Below, one piece after another: positions 7,701-16,092 of a stretch of DNA of 33,195 bases (its first letter is position 1; every line of letters begins with the position of its first letter). The position numbers were made by a program, and so were the translations under genes. Under the pieces are notes generated by a model, which worked only from the letters and a program-made list of their open reading frames with translations, was not told the origin of the DNA and made no database searches. The DNA is from JABWCE01 sp964355045 (GTDB lineage: Bacteria; Bacteroidota; Bacteroidia; NS11-12g; UBA9320), in NCBI GenBank assembly GCA_964355045.1, contig CAYHCM010000031.1, forward strand, positions 1 to 33,195. The letters run 5' to 3'.

Positions 7701-9597
7701 TCCGGTTGTAGTGAAGCGCAATGCAAAAGCATCATTTATCGTAAGCGATTCAATTCTTTGTGAAAATCAAACACTGAATTATAGTGATAAGGCAGTATCA
7801 GTTTTAAGCTCTGACTTTTATATCAATGAAAAGGGACTTAATGCTTCGCTTCTTAAAACTTCAACCATAACATTTTATAAAAAAGGCGATTACCAATTTA
7901 CTCAAATTGTAAAAAACAGGAATGATTGTGTTGACTCAATGAAAATTAATATTAAAGTTTATTCAAATCCTGTGGCTGATTTTGTATTGAATGATACCCT
8001 TTGTTTATCCAAAATATTAAACTTTACCAATACATCTACAGGTAATTATCCGCTTACCAATTATTACTGGGAAATACTTAACCCTTCTTCCCCCGTTATT
8101 TATTATAGCAAAGATATTGTTCATACATTTGATGCATTTGGACCAGCCTCGGTAGGATTAACAGTTACTGATTCAAACGGATGCCAGAACACCAACTTAA
8201 GAAATTATTTAGTTCCTAATCCGGCTGATATTCCTTCCGGTGAATTAGAGGTGGTTAGTGTAAATGTGGATAGTTCAATTCAGGTTATTTCAAAAGTAAC
8301 CAACTATAACCGTTTTTTGAAAGGTGATTTTTATTATTCTGATAGCGTTAAATGGATTAGAGCTACTTATTCTAAAAAGGTTGAAAAATTTGATTATTGG
8401 AATAAGCAAATGGTTGATTCAGCACAATGTTTTTATTTTAATATTACCGACGTTTGCGGCTACGAGAGTAGTCTCGGTAAAAAGCATTGCACCGTTTTTT
8501 TAAAAGTTATCGGCACAAAACCGTTTACCAATCAACTTAACTGGACTCCTTATATTGGTTGGCCTTCTGTTGATAATTACACAATTTATCGGAAAAAAGC
8601 AGGGGACCTCAATTATACTTTACTTACTTCTGTTGACTATTCCACTAATTCTTTGCTCGATTCAGGATTGTGTAATGTATCTTATTCTTATTATGTAGAA
8701 GCTTCTTATCAATCAATTGTATCGCGGAGCAATGTTGAAAGCCATATTCCTTTATTCAACTTCCCTCCTGCTTTTAAAGATATAAAAAATGTATCGGTTA
8801 TTGATTTTAATACTATTGAAGTAAAATGGGAAACCAACAGCAATAGCAATTTTTATAATTACATCCTGTATCGTACCAATGTTCAAACAAATAAAACCGA
8901 TATAATTTATACCATTACCAATAGTTATATTGATAAAGATGTAAATACCAACCTTTATAATTACATATATCAGGTTTCGGAAACCGATAAATGCGGCTAC
9001 CAAAGTGAACCTAAATATGAAGGAAAAAATATTATACTTCATGCCACTTCATCCGATTATAATTGTTTTGCCAATTGGGATACCTATAAATCCTGGAGCA
9101 GCGGAGTAAAAGAGTATAATATACAGATAGAAAAAGAAGGTTGTTTTAAAACCATTTATACCACATCCAATATTGATAGTGCATTCATACACGATCAAAC
9201 TCTTGAAAACATTCACGGGCCTTATTGCTATAGAATAATGGCTATATCAGGAAATGCGAAAGATACAAGTTTATCAAATATTGCTTGTGTTATTTCACCT
9301 TCCACTTTGTTTTTCCCAAACGCATTTACTCCAAATGGAGATAATATAAATGAAAAGATAAGCGTTCGTTCATTGTTTGTATATGACAATACAAATCTAA
9401 CAGGTCGAAATTTCACACTTGAAATATTTAACCGTTGGGGCGAAAGGGTATATCTCAGCCATGCTATTGATGGCGAATGGGATGGAATTTATGAGGGCAA
9501 ACAAGTTCAAACAGGGGTATATATTTATAGATTAAAAGCAATGGGTGTAGATAACAGAAGTTATTCATTAAAGGGTACTATTACTATTGTGCCATAA
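4702..9597 (+). CDS. Giant PKD-repeat T9SS type B surface protein (copy 1)
   Basis: This is a 1631-residue secreted protein. The signal peptide has a long basic n-region, a hydrophobic core (LVLSFFSLFLFF) and ends near SYSQ-C43. About 13 PKD-like β-sandwich modules follow (residues 45-1240), many with WxFGxG-type strands such as YYWDFGSG and LKWDFGDS. Three FN3-like modules follow (about 1275-1345, 1359-1440, 1448-1535). The last 95 residues form a gliding-motility-associated type B sorting domain: FFPNAFTPNGDNINE, FNRWGERVY, EWDGIYEGKQVQTGVYIYR. Established knowledge: such proteins cross the outer membrane by T9SS and are often adhesins, SprB-like. The exact ligand is unknown. An in-frame ATG at 4438 would add 88 AT-biased residues ahead of the signal peptide; I reject it. 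The next long gene is a paralogue. Confidence 0.9.
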   Translation: MKNKCFTEKKNSFFPLLFSSLYRKNLVLSFFSLFLFFQSYSQCSTLELTTNNTSLCQPALFKWVVKNAPAGSSYYWDFGSGGVQGQDTFYALLYTPGIISVSVQVQFPTGKVCTIRKKNFVEVFAKPVPAFYSSRQKLCHGADTVTYFDITPNSAKRSWVIDGTNHYSAPAKQIHSYASTGIKRLSLIVEDSNGCRAIKEFDTAAIIYKDVILDFSADKTSGCIIQSIKFKPIINKNGANLISYNWSFPGGFPIQQFKEDPDTIKYNFAGSFSPSLEVTTDKGCVHTITKQNFMAFGFIDSLSIKISDTTICQRGSLTIENINKSLPGKLTWNLGGITSVTKPDQYTCIARYDTLGKFNVSVSYDFNGCTVSKLLTKIIRVKGVIADFTSLDYYHCLLPHTVHFTNLSKSNDAGKMIYQWMIYSGSKLVKSSNNINDSFRVRQTGSYDVVLIARHGNGCKDTMSEKNYIRSRPIMPNFDAVYKVGCIGQNIEFLQKTPPSSYKAPDRFNWTFYDKDNTKILGYSNDDNPKFAYSDTGFYSVKMIADNGIGCKDSVSKLSFIEIVYPKINFELLNPIICKNEALIGKGKSEPKRANFNYFWYLEHKNSGTQLIGLDSVLNSGMSTAGEYNFKFAHEINKGCRDSIVNNDFIKINGISAQMQLDTFNGCTPLTVKPQVLLTENYHFGDTSDRVIYKWTASPASNVIIKNDTTVNPEFTFNTTGEYKINLEVINTTGCRHNISSQSIYVGVKAAFDVSDYVVCANSEILLTDRSYLLPTNIKWLLEPDAITANALDQNQINIKYNNDGNHKVGLVAAKLNQCFDTVYKTVKSIIVKADLLALETTMKCAPVYAQFISSSKYADSLKWDFGDSNIVTTTDAFVANIYRKNSGSKKGFDISLIAKSNEGCSDTLSIKNYIYVLGPVPRFELSNANGCEPLLVKFKNTSTDVFKHYLNYDDGSPLDSTFDKNWYSIITAGLDTQKFIPRMYAIDSLGCKATYESPVPVVVKRNAKASFIVSDSILCENQTLNYSDKAVSVLSSDFYINEKGLNASLLKTSTITFYKKGDYQFTQIVKNRNDCVDSMKINIKVYSNPVADFVLNDTLCLSKILNFTNTSTGNYPLTNYYWEILNPSSPVIYYSKDIVHTFDAFGPASVGLTVTDSNGCQNTNLRNYLVPNPADIPSGELEVVSVNVDSSIQVISKVTNYNRFLKGDFYYSDSVKWIRATYSKKVEKFDYWNKQMVDSAQCFYFNITDVCGYESSLGKKHCTVFLKVIGTKPFTNQLNWTPYIGWPSVDNYTIYRKKAGDLNYTLLTSVDYSTNSLLDSGLCNVSYSYYVEASYQSIVSRSNVESHIPLFNFPPAFKDIKNVSVIDFNTIEVKWETNSNSNFYNYILYRTNVQTNKTDIIYTITNSYIDKDVNTNLYNYIYQVSETDKCGYQSEPKYEGKNIILHATSSDYNCFANWDTYKSWSSGVKEYNIQIEKEGCFKTIYTTSNIDSAFIHDQTLENIHGPYCYRIMAISGNAKDTSLSNIACVISPSTLFFPNAFTPNGDNINEKISVRSLFVYDNTNLTGRNFTLEIFNRWGERVYLSHAIDGEWDGIYEGKQVQTGVYIYRLKAMGVDNRSYSLKGTITIVP

Positions 9598-9652
9598 AAT
9601 GTTAAATTTAAATAACCAATAAAAATATTTTTTCATAGGCGTTTTATTTCTT

Positions 9653-9682
9653 AAAAAGGTATGCTGCGAGGTGTACCTTTTT
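9653..9682 (+). terminator. Rho-independent terminator after first PKD gene
   Basis: AAAAAGGTA (9653-9661) pairs with TACCTTTTT (9674-9682) around a 12-base loop. The stem ends in a T-tract. It sits 56 bases after the stop of the first PKD gene, so each giant gene is probably transcribed on its own. Confidence 0.65.
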
Positions 9683-9743
9683 AATTTTGAATCAGCCCCG
9701 AAAAGTGTACTATTTTTAAATAACAAAAATCTTTGCTGCAACC

Positions 9744-9775
9744 TTAGGTATTTCTCTGCTCGCTATGTACCTTTG
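9744..9775 (+). promoter_or_regulatory. Promoter ahead of second PKD gene
   Basis: TACCTTTG (9768-9775) is an exact TAnnTTTG box. TTAG (9744-9747) is a weak -33 match 20 bases upstream. The ATG of the small leader ORF is only four bases after the box, so the transcript probably begins at or next to that ATG. Confidence 0.55.
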
Positions 9776-9779
9776 CACC

Positions 9780-10010
9780 ATGTTTAAAAAACAGGTTAAA
9801 GCCTTATTAAAAGGGCATGTTAATGGTGGTGTTACTAAAAATATAATTCAATATTCTTCTGCTTTTCAAGAACATTCTTTAAATTTTTTTTTAAATCCAG
9901 GCAAAAACCTGATTCCAATTTTATATTTTTTTAAAAATAAAAAAGTAAAAAAGACAATTCAATGGCACAATCCGGTAACGAATTTTTATTCTATTCAATC
10001 CAATAACTAA
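9780..10010 (+). CDS. Possible 76-residue leader ORF overlapping second PKD gene
   Basis: The ORF starts MFKKQVKALLKG and ends with a TAA that overlaps the next gene's ATG (TAATG at 10008-10012). It begins right behind a TAnnTTTG promoter box. The product is basic, without a signal peptide, and I recognise no domain. Two readings are open: a translated leader peptide coupled to the giant gene, or a 230-base untranslated leader that happens to be open. The one-base stop/start overlap favours coupling, but composition alone does not prove coding. Confidence 0.35.
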   Translation: MFKKQVKALLKGHVNGGVTKNIIQYSSAFQEHSLNFFLNPGKNLIPILYFFKNKKVKKTIQWHNPVTNFYSIQSNN

Positions 10011-13000
10011 TGACATTCCCTAATTTCATAAAATCAATTTTTTTAGGTTTGCTAATTGGGTGTTTTGCGCAAAATAGTATTGCTCAATGCGGAACTATAG
10101 AATTAATAAGCAACCAATACAGCGCATGCCAACCCGCGCAATTTAAATGGGTACTGAAAAATGTTCCTCCAGGTTCTATAGTTTCCTGGGATTATGGCAA
10201 CGGAAAACAAGATGGAAATGATACATTTTTAGCGTTTGTAGATAAAGCGGGAAAAATATCAGTAAATGTTAAAATAGCTCTGACCGGCGGGAGCATTTGT
10301 GAATTTACCAAAACTGATTTTGTAGAAGTTTATCCAACTCCTGTTCCTGCAATTTATGTTTCACGAAAAAAACTTTGCAATGGCGCTGATTCAGTAAGTT
10401 ATTTTGATATTACGCCGAACGCCGTAAAACGAACTTGGTCGGTTGATGGCTCATATTTTTATAATACACAACCAAAATTTAATTACACCTATAAAACTCC
10501 CGGAATTAAAAAAGTTTCTCTGGTAATTGAAAATAATTACGGATGCATTGGTATTAAAGAATTTGATTCGGCAACCATTATTTACCCAAAACCAGAATTG
10601 GATTTCACTGCAAATATTTTGACGGGTTGTGTTAATAAATCTGTGCGTTTTACTCCAATAATAAATACCTACGGGGTAGCTGTAAACTCCTATATCTGGA
10701 CGTTTCCCGGCGGGCAGCCTTTTAAACAATTGAAAGATATTCCTGACCTTGTAAGCTATTCTGTCGCCGGAATATTTTCACCAAGTCTGGAAATAAATAC
10801 CGCCAATGGTTGCAATTTTATTTTTACCAAACCTGATTATCAGAGTTATGGAACACCGGTAAGTTTGTCTTTAAAAATTTCAGATACCGCCGTTTGCCTT
10901 GGTAAAACTATTACTATAGAAAACCTTGATAAAACTTTAGCAGGAAATTTTAACTGGAACATAAACGGAACTTCAACCCTTTCGCAACCTGATAAATATA
11001 CCAACATTGCTACATACAGTGCTATGGGCAAGTATGATGTATCCGTTTTTTATAATCATAACGGGTGTTCAGTATCACAATCATTCCAAAACATAATTCG
11101 GGTAAAAGATGTAAAAGCCGGCTTTGTTTCGGGCGATAATTTGCATTGCAAACTTCCGCATACCATTCACTTTACGAATTTATCCAAATCGTATGAGCCG
11201 GGAACTATGTTTTATCAGTGGAAAATTTATGAAAATTCAACCTTGGTTCATTTCTCGAATTCTGTGAATGATTCGTTTTCAATAACCAAAGCCGGCTTGT
11301 ATGATGTTAGTCTGATTGCCATGCATACAAATGGGTGTCAAAATACATTCAGCAGTAAGGAATTTATTACAAATAAAAAAATAGCCCCTGAGTTTGACGC
11401 TATTTATAAATTGGGTTGTATAAATCAAACCATCCAATTTATTCAAAAAACCCCGCCCAGCTCCTATCAGGCTTCCAATAAGTACAAATGGACATTTTTT
11501 GCAAAAGACAATTCCAAAATTTTGGGCTACTCCACTTCCGATGATGCTCAATTTTCATTTCCCGATTCAGGTTTTTATACCGTTAAACTGATTGCTGATA
11601 ATGGGGTTGGTTGTAAAGATTCAATTATAAAAAGAAATTTTATTGAGATAGTAAAACCAGCCATAAATTTTAGTTTAACCGAAAATACAATTTGTAAAAA
11701 TGATGTATTGTATGCTGTAGGTAACTCCTCCCCCGCCCATGTCAATTTTAGATATTTTTGGTATTTAAAAAATAAAACCGACGGTTCCGAAATATACAAA
11801 GAATCACCCACCTTTAACGAATCATTAAATAAAGCGGGGCAATACGATTTTAAATTTGTTCACCAAATAAATACAGGCTGCCGCGATAGTATCGTAAATA
11901 ATAAATTGGTAAACTCCAATGGTATCAATGCTACCATGAAACTGGATACTGCTAACGGGTGCCTTCCTTTTAAGGTCAAACCAACCTTGACAATTACAGA
12001 AAACCTTCACTTTGGAAATGCAAGCAATACCCTGAATTATAGATGGACAGCAAACCCAAGTGCAGGGGTTACTATACTTAACGATACCAATATGACCCCG
12101 CAATTTATTTTTACCAAGCGAGGCCAATACCAAATAATGGCTGAGATTAGAAATAGTGTAAGCTGCACCCAAACCATCATCTCACAAACCATTAGTGCCG
12201 GAGTAAGTGCTGATTTTTTAATATCCGATTCTACTGTTTGTTTAAATCAGACTATTTTATTAAAAAATAATTCCGGTTTAAAACCTACGGGTATTAAATG
12301 GATTATTAATACAAATACTATTACCAATGACCCTTTAGCAAGCAATGAATTAAATGTTCGTTTTACAACTGGCGGAATTCAAAAAATAGGTTTGGTAGCC
12401 GATAAATTCAATGTTTGTTTCGATACGGTTTATAAATCTATTCGTTCAATCGTAGTAAAAGCAAACCTCGAAGCGGTGCAAACCGTGATGAAATGTGCAC
12501 CTGTTTATGCCAAGTTTTTATCACACTCCATCAATGCCGATTCATTGATTTGGAATTTTGGTGATGGTAATAAAATAACTACATCCGATTCGTTTGTGGC
12601 TAATATTTATAAAAAAAATACCGGCTCAGATAAAGGCTATACCTTAATATTAATAGCCAAAAGCAATGAAGGATGCAGCGATACAATGGTAAAACAGAAC
12701 TATATGAAAATTATAGGACCGGTGCCTGAATTTTCACTACAAAATTTTAAAGGGTGCACTCCGGTAGAAGTAAATTTTATTAATAACAGCAAAGAAGTTT
12801 ATAAATATTACATCAATTATGGCGACAACACAGCCAATGATACTATTACCGGAAAGCATATTTATACCCTAAAAAATATAGATGCGGTGTTCGAAACCTA
12901 TATGCCAAAAATGTATGCTTCCGATATAGTAGGGTGTGTGGCGGTTTATGAAAGCATTGATACCATTAAAATAATTGCCAATCCTAAATCCATTTTTACA

Positions 13001-14845
13001 TTAAGCGATACAATAACGTGTGCAAATAATCCAATTCAAATCACAAATAAGTCACTTAAAATTACCTCTTCTGATTTTTATATTTTTAATGGTATTGAAA
13101 GAATTTTACTAAGTTCTGATTTTGTTGTACAGCCTGATAAAGGAATTTATAAACTTACCCAAGTAGTAAAAAATGCAGGTAATTGCTACGATAGTTCAAA
13201 TGCACAAATTCGGGTGAATCCAAATCCTAAGGCTGATTTTGAATTAACGGATACACTGTGTTTATCAAAACCGGTTAATTTTAAAAATATCTCCACTTCA
13301 GAATTTCCTTTAATAACTTTCGATTGGGAAATTAAAAACCCGGCGACGCCATTTTATTTTATTACTTACAATAGTAAATTTACCTTTAATTCTTCTGGAC
13401 TTGGTTCCGTAAAACTTACCATTACCGATTCAAATAAGTGTCAAAATACTATGTTAAAAAACTTTAATGTGATTGACCCGGTTTCCATTCCTTCAGGAGA
13501 ATTGAAAATGGTGAGTGTGAACCCCGATAATTCGGTAAATAGTGTAGCTAAGCCTAATAACTATTACCGTTTTTTGTTTAATAATTTTTATTTTAAAAAC
13601 AATCTTATTCATTCAAGTACACTCAAAGCAGGGATTGATTTTAATACGTATTTACCTGCTAATTTTGATTCTGTTTGTATTGATATTACTGCTACCGACG
13701 TATGCGGATACGAAAGCAAAAAAGGTTTAAAACATTGTACAATATTTTTAAAAATTGTGAGCAATAAACCTTTTACCAATCAATTGAACTGGACTCCTTA
13801 CGTTGGATGGCCGGTGGTTTCCAATTATTCCGTTTATCGCAAAAAACAAACAGAATTATCTTATTCTTTAATAAAAACTTTGGACGGAAACACAATTTCA
13901 TGGCTTGATTCGGGTCTATGTAATTCTGAGTACTCCTATTATATTTCTGCCGTTTATCTGGATGCAGCATCCAAAAGCAATATTGCGAAAAGCACTCCGC
14001 AGTTTATATATCCTGTTTCATTTTCGGATATAAAAAATGTTTCGGTTGTAGATAACAATTCGGTAAAAATTAGTTGGGAGCCATCATCAAACCGTATTTT
14101 TAACAATTATTCGTTATATCGCACCTGTGTTCAATCGGGCAAAACAGATATTATTAAATTAGCAAAAAACATTTACCTTGATAAAAATGTAAATACAAGT
14201 CAATACACTTACATGTATCAGGTAACCGAAACCGACCTATGCAATAACAGTAGTTTGGTAAATCAGGAAGGTAAAACAATTTTATTAACCGGAAAAAGTG
14301 TTGAATATAAATCTTTATTAAACTGGAATACCTATAAAACATGGGCATCAGGTGTAAAAAATTATACATTGCAAATAGAAAAAGATGGGGTGTTTAAAAC
14401 CCTGTTTATAAGTTCAAATGCCGATAGCATTTTTATCCATAAGCAGCAACTTGAAAACATTCACGGGCCATATTGTTACCGGATAATGGCAGTTTCGGGT
14501 AATAATAAGGATACAAGTTTCTCAAATATCACCTGCCTTGTTTCGCCATCTACCCTGTTTTTTCCCAATGCATTTTCACCTAATGGTGATGGAGTTAATG
14601 ATAAAATAAGTGTTCGCTCCTTGTTTGTATATAATAATACTCCAAATTCAGGTCGTAATTTTAGCCTTGAAATTTTTAACCGTTCGGGTGAAATGATTTT
14701 CCAAAGCCATAATATAGATGAAGAATGGAATGGAATGTATCAGGGTAATAAAGTTCAAACAGGGGTTTATATGTATCACCTAAAAGCTGTGGGTGCTGAT
14801 TATCGCAGCTATTTAATTAATGGTACCATTACGGTTTTACCATAA
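10010..14845 (+). CDS. Giant PKD-repeat T9SS type B surface protein (copy 2)
   Basis: This 1611-residue protein is a close paralogue of the preceding giant gene along its whole length. A signal peptide ends near SIAQ-C27. The same series of about 13 PKD-like modules follows, then three FN3-like modules (from about residue 1255) and a C-terminal type B sorting domain (about 1516-1611) starting FFPNAFSPNGDGVND. Shared blocks include CQPAxFKWVxKN at the start and MKCAPVYAxF in the middle. The sorting domain differs: the usual NRWGE is NRSGE and EWDG is EWNG. Its role is probably adhesion or gliding at the cell surface after T9SS export; the ligand is unknown. The ATG overlaps the stop of the possible leader ORF. 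The next gene lies only 94 bases downstream. Confidence 0.9.
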   Translation: MTFPNFIKSIFLGLLIGCFAQNSIAQCGTIELISNQYSACQPAQFKWVLKNVPPGSIVSWDYGNGKQDGNDTFLAFVDKAGKISVNVKIALTGGSICEFTKTDFVEVYPTPVPAIYVSRKKLCNGADSVSYFDITPNAVKRTWSVDGSYFYNTQPKFNYTYKTPGIKKVSLVIENNYGCIGIKEFDSATIIYPKPELDFTANILTGCVNKSVRFTPIINTYGVAVNSYIWTFPGGQPFKQLKDIPDLVSYSVAGIFSPSLEINTANGCNFIFTKPDYQSYGTPVSLSLKISDTAVCLGKTITIENLDKTLAGNFNWNINGTSTLSQPDKYTNIATYSAMGKYDVSVFYNHNGCSVSQSFQNIIRVKDVKAGFVSGDNLHCKLPHTIHFTNLSKSYEPGTMFYQWKIYENSTLVHFSNSVNDSFSITKAGLYDVSLIAMHTNGCQNTFSSKEFITNKKIAPEFDAIYKLGCINQTIQFIQKTPPSSYQASNKYKWTFFAKDNSKILGYSTSDDAQFSFPDSGFYTVKLIADNGVGCKDSIIKRNFIEIVKPAINFSLTENTICKNDVLYAVGNSSPAHVNFRYFWYLKNKTDGSEIYKESPTFNESLNKAGQYDFKFVHQINTGCRDSIVNNKLVNSNGINATMKLDTANGCLPFKVKPTLTITENLHFGNASNTLNYRWTANPSAGVTILNDTNMTPQFIFTKRGQYQIMAEIRNSVSCTQTIISQTISAGVSADFLISDSTVCLNQTILLKNNSGLKPTGIKWIINTNTITNDPLASNELNVRFTTGGIQKIGLVADKFNVCFDTVYKSIRSIVVKANLEAVQTVMKCAPVYAKFLSHSINADSLIWNFGDGNKITTSDSFVANIYKKNTGSDKGYTLILIAKSNEGCSDTMVKQNYMKIIGPVPEFSLQNFKGCTPVEVNFINNSKEVYKYYINYGDNTANDTITGKHIYTLKNIDAVFETYMPKMYASDIVGCVAVYESIDTIKIIANPKSIFTLSDTITCANNPIQITNKSLKITSSDFYIFNGIERILLSSDFVVQPDKGIYKLTQVVKNAGNCYDSSNAQIRVNPNPKADFELTDTLCLSKPVNFKNISTSEFPLITFDWEIKNPATPFYFITYNSKFTFNSSGLGSVKLTITDSNKCQNTMLKNFNVIDPVSIPSGELKMVSVNPDNSVNSVAKPNNYYRFLFNNFYFKNNLIHSSTLKAGIDFNTYLPANFDSVCIDITATDVCGYESKKGLKHCTIFLKIVSNKPFTNQLNWTPYVGWPVVSNYSVYRKKQTELSYSLIKTLDGNTISWLDSGLCNSEYSYYISAVYLDAASKSNIAKSTPQFIYPVSFSDIKNVSVVDNNSVKISWEPSSNRIFNNYSLYRTCVQSGKTDIIKLAKNIYLDKNVNTSQYTYMYQVTETDLCNNSSLVNQEGKTILLTGKSVEYKSLLNWNTYKTWASGVKNYTLQIEKDGVFKTLFISSNADSIFIHKQQLENIHGPYCYRIMAVSGNNKDTSFSNITCLVSPSTLFFPNAFSPNGDGVNDKISVRSLFVYNNTPNSGRNFSLEIFNRSGEMIFQSHNIDEEWNGMYQGNKVQTGVYMYHLKAVGADYRSYLINGTITVLP

Positions 14846-14890
14846 TTTTTCAATAAAAGTTTTGTGCGTTTAACATTTTGTGTTATACAT

Positions 14891-14930
14891 TTTGTATAAT
14901 ACAATTTGTATAATACAATTTGTATAATTA
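14891..14930 (+). repeat. Tandem 14-base palindromic repeats
   Basis: TTTGTATAATACAA occurs exactly twice (14891-14904, 14905-14918) and a third time incompletely (TTTGTATAATTA, 14919-14930). Each unit contains the palindrome TTGTAT-A-ATACAA. A related inverted pair, TTATACA and TGTATAA, sits just upstream (14883-14899). The array overlaps the promoter of the ATPase gene, so operator sites are plausible. Confidence 0.75.
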
Positions 14931-14936
14931 GTTTTG
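14905..14936 (+). promoter_or_regulatory. Promoter of the ATPase gene, overlapping the repeats
   Basis: TTTG (14905-14908), 20 bases, then TAGTTTTG (14929-14936) is an almost ideal Bacteroidota promoter. The -33 box lies inside repeat unit 2. The ATG (14940) is three bases after the -7 box, so the mRNA should be leaderless or nearly so. Confidence 0.6.
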
Positions 14937-14939
14937 CGT

Positions 14940-16073
14940 ATGCAAATAAAGGAAAACCCTTTTTTAATTAATGCCTACCAAAGCCCGGAGTATTTTTGCG
15001 ATCGTAAAAACGAAACGGAAACTCTTTTGGTTAATATCGAAAACAATAGCAATACCACTTGTTTTGCACAGCGTAGGTTAGGAAAAACTGCATTACTAAA
15101 CCATGTTTTTTATTTATTAAAAAAGAAAAAAAATACCGAATGCTTGTATCTCGATATATATGCAACCCAAAATCTTAAAGATTTTACAAATCAATTGGCC
15201 AATAGCATATACCGCGTTTTTCCTGAAAACAAAGGTATTGGTAAACGGTTTTGGGAAGCTATTAAATTATTTCGCCCGGTAATAAGTGTTGATTCTTTTT
15301 CAGGAACCCCTGAACTAAGTTTGGATATAAACCAACCCAAACAACTTGAAAAAACAATACCTCAGTTGCTTCAATTTTTAAATATACAAAATATAAAAAC
15401 GGTTATTGCTATTGACGAATTTCAACAGATATTGAACTACCCTGAAAAAAATGTAGAGGCCATATTACGCACAAGCATTCAACAGCTTAAAAATGTAAAT
15501 TTTATTTTTTGCGGAAGCAATCAGGCCATGATGCTTGAAATATTTAACAGTGCCAAACGCCCTTTTTATGCCAGTACCAAAAGCTTGAATCTTCAAAAAA
15601 TTGACCCATTAGAATATACCAAATTTATTAAAACGCTGTTTACAAAAAATGGATTTATGATTAATTCAGTAAGCATTGAATCAATTCTTGAGCTTACTTG
15701 CGGCCATACCTATTATACACAATGCCTGTGTCACCAACTTTTTTTGAAAAACGATATTAACATTTCGCCTGAATTGGTTATGACAAGTCTTAACAAACTA
15801 CTTTTGGAAAATGAAGGAACATATTTTCAATATCGTAATCTTCTTACTTCAGCACAGTGGAAATTGCTTAAAGCCGTTGCCCATGAAGAAAAATTAGAAC
15901 AACCCTATTCAAAAATATTTTTACATAAATATATTTTAGGCTCTTCCGCCATTGTAAAACGTGGCATTGAGGCATTAATCCAAAAGGAAATGATTTACTA
16001 CAATGTTTCTGTAAGCAAACCGTATTATGAAGTATATGATAAATTTTTGATGCGTTGGATGCAAATGAAATAG
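14940..16073 (+). CDS. STAND/AAA-type P-loop ATPase
   Basis: This is a 377-residue ATP-binding protein of the archaeal-type ATPase family (COG1672-like). The N-terminus carries NPFLINAYQSPEYFCDRKNE, the conserved block before the P-loop. The Walker A region is AQRRLGKTALL (about residues 43-53), the R-R-x-GKT variant, with Ala where many P-loops have Gly. Walker B is VIAIDEFQQ (about 155-163), and FIFCGSNQAMM is a sensor-like strand. The C-terminal part is a winged-helix-like region (SSAIVKRGIEALIQKEMIYY). An in-frame TTG at 14934 is part of the promoter box, so I use the ATG. Family members are often found in mobile or defence-linked regions; a specific role cannot be given. It converges on the AbiEii-like gene with 19 bases between stops. 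Confidence 0.88.
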   Translation: MQIKENPFLINAYQSPEYFCDRKNETETLLVNIENNSNTTCFAQRRLGKTALLNHVFYLLKKKKNTECLYLDIYATQNLKDFTNQLANSIYRVFPENKGIGKRFWEAIKLFRPVISVDSFSGTPELSLDINQPKQLEKTIPQLLQFLNIQNIKTVIAIDEFQQILNYPEKNVEAILRTSIQQLKNVNFIFCGSNQAMMLEIFNSAKRPFYASTKSLNLQKIDPLEYTKFIKTLFTKNGFMINSVSIESILELTCGHTYYTQCLCHQLFLKNDINISPELVMTSLNKLLLENEGTYFQYRNLLTSAQWKLLKAVAHEEKLEQPYSKIFLHKYILGSSAIVKRGIEALIQKEMIYYNVSVSKPYYEVYDKFLMRWMQMK

Positions 16074-16092
16074 GCAGGGTGTATGGAAATTT

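Noticed and set aside
11825..12172. Minus-strand ORFs inside the giant PKD genes
   Set aside because: They are shadows of strongly supported plus-strand proteins, with no domain content of their own.
14891..14930. CRISPR array
   Set aside because: The units are directly adjacent 14-mers without spacers, and no cas gene is present.
14934..14939. TTG start for the ATPase gene
   Set aside because: The TTG is part of the TAGTTTTG promoter box; the ATG at 14940 is the sensible start.
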